DNA from: an uncultured bacterium
Lineage (GTDB): Bacteria; Cyanobacteriota; Vampirovibrionia; Gastranaerophilales; Gastranaerophilaceae
DNA: 64,000 nucleotides
NCBI GenBank assembly: GCA_902792085.1
Contig: CADAYE010000003.1
Coordinates: forward strand, 1-64,000
Direction of reading: 5' to 3'
The position numbers and the translations under genes are program-made. Shown here piece by piece: positions 8,737-15,377 of the stretch. The number at the start of each line of letters is the position of its first letter. The stretch's first letter is position 1. Below the pieces are notes generated by a model. The model was not told the DNA's origin, did no database searches, and saw only the letters and a list, made by a program, of their open reading frames with translations.

Positions 8737-8771
8737 AAAAAGACTGTAAGTATTGTGCTTACAGTCTTTTT
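8737..8771 (+). terminator. Rho-independent terminator of rpsU
   Basis: The 14-bp stem AAAAAGACTGTAAG/CTTACAGTCTTTTT has a 7-nt loop and ends in five T residues. Confidence 0.88.
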
Positions 8772-8918
8772 GCTTGTCTATTAAGAAATGTAACAAAATA
8801 AAAAATATATAGCAATTATATACTTCAAAAATACTTTATATAAATGTAAGAGATAATTACAATAAACACGAGACATAAATTATACACTACCTACTACACA
8901 CTAACCTTCTACACGAGG

Positions 8919-8966
8919 AATTGAAAAAGATTCCAAACTCTTTCTTTAAGAAAGGGTTTTTTTTTG
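8919..8966 (+). ncRNA. Candidate short structured transcript or leader before tsaD
   Basis: Two hairpins follow each other: GGAAT/ATTCC, then CTTTCTT/AAGAAAG ending in a run of nine T residues. The second looks like an intrinsic terminator, yet no gene lies just upstream (rpsU already has its own terminator). It could end a small RNA starting in the AT-rich region around 8830-8900, or be an attenuator, though tsaD has its own -10 box right after it. Confidence 0.3.
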
Positions 8967-8981
8967 CGTTATAATTATTTT

Positions 8982-10076
8982 ATGGAAAAGGAATGTTTAT
9001 TCAGCGGTAAAAAAGTTCATGTCGGAATTGATTCCGGATATGATAATTACATCATGGCAATTGAATCGAGTTGTGATGAAACGGCTTGTGCCATTGTTAA
9101 AAACGGCAGAGAAGTGGTAGCAAATGTTGTTGCTTCACAAATAAAAACCCACGAAAAATTTGGCGGTGTAATCCCTGAAATTGCAGCAAGAGAGCACATG
9201 GATGCCATAAATATCGTCATAGATGAAGCATTTGAGCAATCAGGTTTAACTCCAAAAGATATTACTGCATTTGCCGGAACAGTCGGGCCGGGGCTTGTCG
9301 GGTGCTTACTTGTCGGATTAAATGCGGCAAAAACTCTTGCATTAGTCCATGACAAACCGTTTATCGGAGTAAATCACCTCAATGCACATCTTTGTGCAAA
9401 TTATATTGATACAGATTTGAAACCGCCATTTATGGCACTATTAATCAGCGGTGGGCATACTCAGATTATTGATGTAGAATCTTATTCAAAACAGACAATA
9501 TTAGGCGAAACCATTGATGATGCTGTTGGTGAAGCCTATGACAAAGTTGCAAGACTAATTGGTCTGCCATACCCCGGAGGCCCTAAATTAGATAAACTTG
9601 CACAAATCGGGAATCCAAATGCCTATGAACTGCCTATATCAAGGGTTGACGGGTATAATTTTAGTTTCAGCGGATTAAAAACAGCCGTTTTAAGACTTGT
9701 AAAAAAATTAAAAGAAGAACCCTCACCCGGCTCTGCGAGCCACCCTCTCCCAGAGGGAGAGGGAAAACTAAAACTATCAAGTACGCAAGTGAATGATGTT
9801 TGCGCTAGTTTTCAGGAATGTGTATCCAAAACGCTTGCTAAAAAACTTAAAAAAGCACTTCAAGAAAAAGGTTATAAACAAGTTGTAATTGCAGGCGGAG
9901 TCGCTGCAAACTCTGAAATTCGCCGAAAAATATTTGATTTTGAAAAAGACGGTTACAAAGTATATGCACCGATTATGAAGTACTGTACCGACAATGCTTC
10001 AATGGTTGCATCATGTGCTTATTTCAACACAAATACCTATGATGATGTTGATGTTGAAGTCTTTTCAAGAGCATAA
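8982..10076 (+). CDS. tsaD: tRNA N6-adenosine threonylcarbamoyltransferase TsaD, with an in-frame repeat insertion
   Basis: TsaD transfers threonylcarbamoyl to A37 of ANN-decoding tRNAs together with TsaB and TsaE. The 364-residue frame shows ESSCDETA near 26-33, HxxxH-type metal ligands in VNHLNAH, ISGGHTQ and the C-terminal CTDNASM block. The N-terminus carries about 23 residues beyond the usual start; ATG 9054 (MAIESSCDE) is an alternative. No Shine-Dalgarno precedes ATG 8982, but TATAAT lies 6 nt upstream, which suggests a leaderless mRNA. Bases 9720-9763 are a palindromic small repeat translated in frame as about 15 foreign residues (PSPGSASHPLPEGEG) at about residue 247. Confidence 0.93.
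   Translation: MEKECLFSGKKVHVGIDSGYDNYIMAIESSCDETACAIVKNGREVVANVVASQIKTHEKFGGVIPEIAAREHMDAINIVIDEAFEQSGLTPKDITAFAGTVGPGLVGCLLVGLNAAKTLALVHDKPFIGVNHLNAHLCANYIDTDLKPPFMALLISGGHTQIIDVESYSKQTILGETIDDAVGEAYDKVARLIGLPYPGGPKLDKLAQIGNPNAYELPISRVDGYNFSFSGLKTAVLRLVKKLKEEPSPGSASHPLPEGEGKLKLSSTQVNDVCASFQECVSKTLAKKLKKALQEKGYKQVVIAGGVAANSEIRRKIFDFEKDGYKVYAPIMKYCTDNASMVASCAYFNTNTYDDVDVEVFSRA
9720..9763. repeat. Palindromic small repeat inside tsaD
   Basis: The block starts CCCTCACCC and ends CCCTCTCCC-AGA-GGGAGAGGG, a near-perfect terminal hairpin. Its GC content is far above the surrounding gene and the frame stays open through it. Confidence 0.8.
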
Positions 10077-10130
10077 AGCATTTGACAGCAGGATATCCTT
10101 AATATATCCTAAAGATAAAGGAGTACATTT

Positions 10131-10631
10131 ATGCCAAAAATAGTAAAATTAGGGAATGTTAAATTACCTTGTTTGACTTCTTACGAAGCAGACAGACTTC
10201 CGAATATTTATTTAGGGAAAAACGGAAGAGTAACAACAACAAATGTTCTAAAAAAAGACCCTCGATTAAATCAGTTTTTTAATAATGAAACCATGAGTGC
10301 ATTAGATAATTATGCTGAACACGAAAATTTGCGTATTTTTATAAAACCGCTTGAAAACGACATGTTTAATGATGTTGCGATATCAGTATTTAAAAACCAC
10401 GACCCAAAGGCTTATTTTCCTATGAATGTAGCCAAAACAAAGGAAGAAGTTCCTCAATTTTTTAGAGATTTGTATACCAAAATACAAAATGCAGCACACA
10501 AATCAGCAGAATCAAAACTTGCGCCAAAAAAGACACATTCAAAATGGCAAGATGCAAAAATGTATTTTGAGAATGTTGTTGAAAGATACAATGAAAAAAG
10601 ATTTTCTATTTTAGATAAATTTAATGGTTAA
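10131..10631 (+). CDS. Hypothetical protein, 166 residues
   Basis: I do not recognise this family. The start is supported by AAAGGAG 8 nt before the ATG. The protein looks soluble: a mixed N-terminal half with LPCLTSYEADRLPNIYLGKN, a central NHDPKAYFPMN stretch and a Lys-rich helical C-terminus. There is no signal peptide or membrane helix. It follows tsaD by about 50 bp, which contain a weak hairpin, so cotranscription is possible. Confidence 0.7.
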   Translation: MPKIVKLGNVKLPCLTSYEADRLPNIYLGKNGRVTTTNVLKKDPRLNQFFNNETMSALDNYAEHENLRIFIKPLENDMFNDVAISVFKNHDPKAYFPMNVAKTKEEVPQFFRDLYTKIQNAAHKSAESKLAPKKTHSKWQDAKMYFENVVERYNEKRFSILDKFNG

Positions 10632-10632
10632 T

Positions 10633-10824
10633 TTAGTATGAACCTTTTCTCATTAGTTCAGACAATCTGAGTTCTTGCGCAGGTTGCTTGGTAAATATTG
10701 ATTTACGCTTAATTACAGGAATTGTTGCGGTTTGTTTTTTCTTAAATTCACTTAAACCAACTCTTGTTGTGTCTGTTTCTTTCCCTAAAAATATTGATTG
10801 CAAAAATTCTATAAAATTTCCCAT
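10633..10824 (-). CDS. Hypothetical small basic protein, 63 residues
   Basis: A clear AGGAGA site lies 6 nt before the ATG, which argues that this short frame is real. The protein begins with an amphipathic stretch (MGNFIEFLQSIFLG) and is then Lys/Arg/Thr-rich without recognised motifs. It ends convergently within 2 bp of its neighbour. Confidence 0.6.
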   Translation of the reverse strand: MGNFIEFLQSIFLGKETDTTRVGLSEFKKKQTATIPVIKRKSIFTKQPAQELRLSELMRKGSY

Positions 10825-10950
10825 AGTGTATCTCCTGATATCATTATAATATTTGCCTGTTGTTATACATCATGCATTTAAACGAGAATGACGTAATAAT
10901 TCATTATACTTTGTGTTATATTTGATTAAGAGAATACGGAGCATAAAAAT

Positions 10951-11661
10951 TTGAATAACACTTACTATGAAAATTTAGACCAAAATTTTACCAATGCGTT
11001 GAATTTTTATGAAACAAACTATTCGCACGAACAACTTATTGATATGTTAAAAAATGGCAATATAGTGCAAAAACAGATTTCTGCACTAAAACTTGAATCA
11101 ATAAATTCCGCCGAAGATGCGCAGGTACTGTTATCAAACCTGACGGGACAAGACGGGAAAATCAGAGAAGCAGTATCCTTGCGTTTATCGGAATTTATGG
11201 GAAATGATAATTATATCAAATATTTTGAGCCCTTAAAAAACACCCAAAAATTTCTTGATGCAGTAATTGATATAAATGGGAACATTTGCAGGAATGTTAT
11301 TCAGGCTATATCAAATCTTAAAGAGGATGAGAAATTTTGTAAGAATTTCTGCGAGAAGTTGGCAAATTTAACGCTTGAACTTCTTGATGTTGTAGAAAAA
11401 TTCGATTTTCAGGACGGCAAATATAAAGTAAATAAAGAGGCTTTCAAATTATATTGGTGCCTCGAAACTATTTATGTATTTTGGGACAAAATTGATTTTG
11501 CGTTGTTAAAAGATATTTTACAAAGAGGTTCAAATATAGGCGAATATACAATAAGAGAGAAATGTGCCAAAATTTTAACTCACGATTTTGAGGATAAAGA
11601 TTTGGCTAAAATAAAAGAAAAATTAAAAAACGATTCAAATTATTATGTAAGAAGATTTTAA
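10951..11661 (+). CDS. HEAT-repeat-like hypothetical protein
   Basis: This 236-residue protein is all-helical by eye. Segments such as LIDMLKNGNIVQKQISALKL, LLSNLTGQDGKIREAVSLRL and LKNDSNYYVRRF follow the helix-turn-helix spacing of HEAT/Armadillo repeats, which usually serve as protein-binding scaffolds. The start is TTG, chosen because CGGAG lies 9 nt upstream. No enzymatic motif or membrane segment is visible. Confidence 0.65.
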   Translation: MNNTYYENLDQNFTNALNFYETNYSHEQLIDMLKNGNIVQKQISALKLESINSAEDAQVLLSNLTGQDGKIREAVSLRLSEFMGNDNYIKYFEPLKNTQKFLDAVIDINGNICRNVIQAISNLKEDEKFCKNFCEKLANLTLELLDVVEKFDFQDGKYKVNKEAFKLYWCLETIYVFWDKIDFALLKDILQRGSNIGEYTIREKCAKILTHDFEDKDLAKIKEKLKNDSNYYVRRF

Positions 11662-11696
11662 TATCTTCGTGATAAAATAAAAATATAAATATTAAT

Positions 11697-11753
11697 TGTC
11701 ATTCTGAGGGGTTGTTCATTTATGAGATTCTTCGCCTAAGGCTCAGAATGACA
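11697..11753. repeat. TGTCATTCTGAG inverted-repeat element
   Basis: Perfect 12-bp ends TGTCATTCTGAG and CTCAGAATGACA enclose a 33-nt centre. It lies between two genes and shares its end sequence with the element at 43687-43764. Confidence 0.7.
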
Positions 11754-11794
11754 TAGTGGAAGAATCTCCTATAAATGTAAATAAGGGTATTATT

Positions 11795-13036
11795 ATGGGA
11801 CAAACTTTAGTAGAAAAAATAATTTCACTTCACAGCGACCATCAGGTCAGAGCGGGTGAACTTGTAATTGCAAGGGTTGATGTGTGCGCAGTACAAGACG
11901 GAACAGGGCCATTAACGGTTGAAGAATTTAAAAAACTTGGCAAAGATAAATTGTATAACCCTGAAAGAACAATACTTTTTATTGACCATGCTTCTCCAAG
12001 CCCGAGAAAAGAATTATCAAATATGCACACTACTTTGAGAGATTTTTCGAGAGATTACGGTGCAATATTATCGGAAGTCGGCTCAGGAGTTTGTCACCAA
12101 AGGCTTGTTGAATCATTTGTAAACCCTTGTGAAATCTTGGTCGGCGCGGATTCTCACACGTGTACATCAGGGGCATTAGGCGCATTTGCAACGGGTATGG
12201 GTTCAACAGATATTGCGGTTGCAATGGCATTGGGCAAAACATGGCTGAAAGTTCCGCAAACATTTAAAGTCGTTGTAAACGGCAAGTTCAGAGAAGGAAT
12301 TTGTGCTAAAGATTTGATTTTACACCTTATAGGAATGATAGGTGCTGACGGTGCAACATACAAAGCATTGGAGTTTCATGGCGACACGATTAAAAATATG
12401 GAAATGTCCGAACGCTTTACTATCGCAAATATGGCGGTTGAAGCGGGAGCAAAATGCGGACTATTTGTTGCGGATGAAAAGACAAAAGCATATTTGGAAG
12501 AAAAAGGCAGAGGGGATAAATTCTCAACCCTTGAACCTGATGAAGATGCAATCTATGAAAGAGTTATCGAAATTGATGCATCAACAATTGAACATACCGT
12601 TTCATGCCCGCATACCGTTGATAATACAAAACTTGCAAGAGAACTTAATGATGTTAAAGTTAATCAGGTTTATGTCGGAACATGCACAAACGGCAGAATT
12701 GAGGATATGAGAACAGTTGCCAATATATTAAAAGGTAAAAAAGTTCACGAAGGTGTAAGAATGTTAATTTGTCCTGCCTCAAGAGCGGTTTATAAACAGG
12801 CTTTGAAAGAAGGTTTATTGGAAACCTTTATAGATGCAAACGCAACTATTTTGCCCCCCGGTTGCGGACCTTGTGTCGGGATTCACGCAGGAATACTTGC
12901 AGATGGTGAAGTTTGTCTGACAACCCAAAACAGAAACTTTATCGGCAGATTAGGCAACACAAAAGGTTTTATTTATCTTTCATCTCCTTATGTTGCGGCA
13001 TACAGCGCAATTAACGGTTATATTAGCGATAAATAA
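11795..13036 (+). CDS. leuC: 3-isopropylmalate dehydratase large subunit (LeuC, aconitase family)
   Basis: This 413-residue protein isomerises 2- and 3-isopropylmalate in leucine synthesis using a 4Fe-4S cluster. The three cluster cysteines are visible: Cys297 in GTCTNGR and Cys357/360 in GCGPC. DSHTCTSGALGAFATGMGSTD and the C-terminal QNRNFIGRLGN block are family hallmarks. Length and motif spacing fit the shorter LeuC/HacA subgroup found in archaea and many anaerobes. I chose ATG 11795 (AAGGG 8 nt upstream). The partner leuD is not adjacent and not in this window. Homoaconitase is the main alternative. Confidence 0.88.
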   Translation: MGQTLVEKIISLHSDHQVRAGELVIARVDVCAVQDGTGPLTVEEFKKLGKDKLYNPERTILFIDHASPSPRKELSNMHTTLRDFSRDYGAILSEVGSGVCHQRLVESFVNPCEILVGADSHTCTSGALGAFATGMGSTDIAVAMALGKTWLKVPQTFKVVVNGKFREGICAKDLILHLIGMIGADGATYKALEFHGDTIKNMEMSERFTIANMAVEAGAKCGLFVADEKTKAYLEEKGRGDKFSTLEPDEDAIYERVIEIDASTIEHTVSCPHTVDNTKLARELNDVKVNQVYVGTCTNGRIEDMRTVANILKGKKVHEGVRMLICPASRAVYKQALKEGLLETFIDANATILPPGCGPCVGIHAGILADGEVCLTTQNRNFIGRLGNTKGFIYLSSPYVAAYSAINGYISDK

Positions 13037-13369
13037 TTATTTTCTGTACCAAACCGAAAAATTATTTATTGAATCAAGTGTATCATCATAATTCCCGTTA
13101 AAGTTGATGCATCTATCATCAATAATCAACCATGCAGGATCTTTTACATTGGTAACATCTGATATGAATTTATCAAGATTATTATCAATAATCCATTTTG
13201 ATGCCAATAATTTATTTCGTGTCGTAAAAATTTTGATGATAAATTTGTCTGATAAATTTTGCAAAAATTCATATGCGCCTTGCTTAACAGGTGGAATTAT
13301 ATATTCATCAAATTGCCCGTTATATGTGTTTAGTACCCCATCTAAATCTATTAATAATGTTCTCTTCAT
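13037..13369 (-). CDS. Small HAD-like phosphohydrolase
   Basis: This 110-residue protein starts MKRTLLIDLDGVLNTY, with the HAD motif I nucleophile Asp8 and acid/base Asp10. FTTRN near 49-53 fits motif II, and WLIIDDRCIN near 80-89 fits motif IV. It resembles the 5'-nucleotidase/deoxyribonucleotidase-like minimal HAD proteins; the substrate is unknown. TATAAT lies exactly 6 nt before the ATG with no ribosome-binding site, suggesting a leaderless transcript. It diverges from an XRE regulator across a tandem palindrome, so that regulator may control it. Confidence 0.75.
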   Translation of the reverse strand: MKRTLLIDLDGVLNTYNGQFDEYIIPPVKQGAYEFLQNLSDKFIIKIFTTRNKLLASKWIIDNNLDKFISDVTNVKDPAWLIIDDRCINFNGNYDDTLDSINNFSVWYRK

Positions 13370-13375
13370 AATTTT

Positions 13376-13431
13376 ATTATATCACAAGTCCCACTTGTGG
13401 ACAAGTCCCACTTGTGAAGTCAAAATATAAT
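13376..13431. promoter_or_regulatory. Divergent promoter/operator region with two tandem palindromes
   Basis: TATAAT on the minus strand (plus 13376-13381) serves the HAD gene and TATAAT on the plus strand (13426-13431) faces the XRE gene. Between them CACAAGTCCCACTTGTG (13383-13399) and an almost identical copy (13400-13416) form two abutting 7-bp dyads, a typical layout for an XRE-family operator. Confidence 0.6.
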
Positions 13432-13432
13432 T

Positions 13433-13651
13433 GTGATTGATGCATTTAGAATAAAATTGGGCAATAAAATAAAACAAATTCGCGAAAGTAAAGGTTTATC
13501 TCGCGAAGATGTTGCACTTGCTTCTGATTTTTCAGGCTCTTACATGGGAATGATAGAAAGAGCCGAATATGATTTTAAAATTTCAAAATTATACAAAATT
13601 GCATTGGCAATGAATGTTGATATTAAAGAGTTATTTGATTTTGAGGATTAA
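13433..13651 (+). CDS. XRE-family helix-turn-helix regulator
   Basis: This protein has up to 72 residues, almost entirely one HTH_3 domain: IKQIRESKGLSREDVALAS, then the recognition helix region SGSYMGMIERAEYDF. The start is uncertain. GTG 13433 lies 1 nt past the -10 box, so a transcript would begin further down; the in-frame TTG at 13457 (MGNKIKQIRE) is plausible. It is likely an autoregulator acting on the tandem palindrome just upstream, perhaps also on the divergent HAD gene. Confidence 0.8.
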   Translation: MIDAFRIKLGNKIKQIRESKGLSREDVALASDFSGSYMGMIERAEYDFKISKLYKIALAMNVDIKELFDFED

Positions 13652-13661
13652 AATTTAGCCT

Positions 13662-15377
13662 TTAATGTTGTTTATAAACTTTATCAGAATATAGTTGAAT
13701 ATTTGGGGTATCAATTTCAAATGCGTGAATTCTGCCGGGTCCTAATACAACAGAAACACTTCCGTCATTTACCTGAAACTTACTTTCTTCCCCATATTTT
13801 GGCAGTAAATTTTCAAGTTTTTGAGTTGATTTTAATGTCGGAACCATTACTTTGCATGCAACAGGATGATTTACATCTTTGTTTGCAAGTACAAGAACTG
13901 TTCTTCCCTGTCTGTGACGGGCAAATGCTATAACCTGATCCTGTTTGTCTTTTTCTTTGTTAAGAATAATATAAGAACCTCTGCGCATTATATCGTCATA
14001 TTTATCTCTGAATTTAAAACATTCGGTCATAAATTTGCCTATTTGCGGTTCTTTTCCGCCCGGACGTCTTGAAAGATTAAATATATCAAGTTTTCCCTGA
14101 TGTGCGGTCATTTCGTGGTTATCTGTCATTGTATCAGGGTTATATGTATTTCTGTAAGGATATACATAATAATCTCCCGATTGGAAACCATCTACAATAT
14201 ACGGATTCATCATAGGCAGGGTTGCCTGCAAGCCTGATGTCAGGTTACAATAAACTTCTCCGCCGTGAAACATTGGCGAAACATCATCATGAGTAGCAAA
14301 AGAGCCGATTAAAGATTTACCCGTATCAACTCTGTACGACATATTCAAATTATCAATTACATAGTCGTGTAAATCTTTTGCACTCTGCCATTCGTGGAAG
14401 ATGTGATACTGACCATAGTACGCATCAAAACCTGCGCGCAAAGAATCTTCAGGTCTGTCAAATGGCATATTTGCCTGAGGAGAAGCATCTTCATAAGTAT
14501 AAGTTTCTGCAAGCCATGCAAATTCAGGATCTCTTTTTCTTGAATAAGGAATAAGAATGTCCCAAAATTCAACAGGCTTAGCCCTTGCAACATCGGCTCT
14601 GATACCATCTACTCCCGCATCTATCATCATATCGACAAATTCTCTGTGATATTCAAGAAGTTGAGGATTTAGTGTCCTTTTTCCCTCATCATCCCACGGT
14701 TGAAACATTCTGATATCTTCCCAGCCCTGAGGAGTTTTCGGAATACCGTTTTCTATCGCCATGAGTTCAGGTTTTTCTTTGTACAAGTTATATGATGCAC
14801 AACTTGGCATATCAACCATAACTTTTAGACCTCTTTTGTGACATTCATCAACAAAAGCCTTAAACTGCTCTTTATCCGAACGAGGATCATTTTTATCAAT
14901 CAAGACAGGGTCAATTTTTAACAAATCTTCAGGAGAATAAACAGAACCTGCCGTACCCATTGCATTATCCTTGCCCGGAGGATTTATCGGAAGAATGTGT
15001 AAAGTATTGAAACCCTGTGCTTTAATTTCATCAAGTCTTGAAATTGCGCTCAAGAAAGTACCCGCCTTTTCTGAGCCATCAATGTAACCGTTATCGTTTT
15101 TATCCTCTGCCGTAAATGTCCTTGGCAATATAGCAAGAATTTTTGCACTGTTTGTAGTGAACAATTCCCTTAAATTGTTTTTATAATCAACAGGAGCAGA
15201 TGTTTGAACCTGAGTAACCACAGGGGCATTTATAGCCGCCTGAGCCTCAAGATACTGCGCAATTAAATTTGAAGAATCAGAACTTTTAAACGCAACTGAT
15301 GATACAGGTTTTTTCTTTGCTGCATAAGGAGAATTAACCTTCAATGCTATTAAATTTGTAGAGATATTAGAAATCAT
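13662..15377 (-). CDS. GH13 (alpha-amylase family) glycoside hydrolase with N-terminal AFKSS tag
   Basis: This is a 571-residue TIM-barrel enzyme. GH13 signatures: the barrel entry GFNTLHILPINPPG, region I-like VMVDMPSCASYN, nucleophile Asp262 in GIRADVA, acid/base Glu291 in LAETY, and the transition-state Asp364 in ATHDD. A DKNDNGYIDG stretch near 93-102 looks like a calcium loop. The C-terminal 90 residues form the beta domain. No signal peptide is present; instead the first 33 residues are a disordered leader ending in VAFKSS, the same tag type seen on the lineage's membrane proteins. It overlaps the upstream membrane-protein gene by 1 bp (TAATG). It probably acts on alpha-glucans; exact specificity is unknown. 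Confidence 0.88.
   Translation of the reverse strand: MISNISTNLIALKVNSPYAAKKKPVSSVAFKSSDSSNLIAQYLEAQAAINAPVVTQVQTSAPVDYKNNLRELFTTNSAKILAILPRTFTAEDKNDNGYIDGSEKAGTFLSAISRLDEIKAQGFNTLHILPINPPGKDNAMGTAGSVYSPEDLLKIDPVLIDKNDPRSDKEQFKAFVDECHKRGLKVMVDMPSCASYNLYKEKPELMAIENGIPKTPQGWEDIRMFQPWDDEGKRTLNPQLLEYHREFVDMMIDAGVDGIRADVARAKPVEFWDILIPYSRKRDPEFAWLAETYTYEDASPQANMPFDRPEDSLRAGFDAYYGQYHIFHEWQSAKDLHDYVIDNLNMSYRVDTGKSLIGSFATHDDVSPMFHGGEVYCNLTSGLQATLPMMNPYIVDGFQSGDYYVYPYRNTYNPDTMTDNHEMTAHQGKLDIFNLSRRPGGKEPQIGKFMTECFKFRDKYDDIMRRGSYIILNKEKDKQDQVIAFARHRQGRTVLVLANKDVNHPVACKVMVPTLKSTQKLENLLPKYGEESKFQVNDGSVSVVLGPGRIHAFEIDTPNIQLYSDKVYKQH

Noticed and set aside
8841-8981. T-box or other known riboswitch before tsaD
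   Set aside because: No T-box sequence, specifier loop or other known aptamer core is visible; only two simple hairpins.
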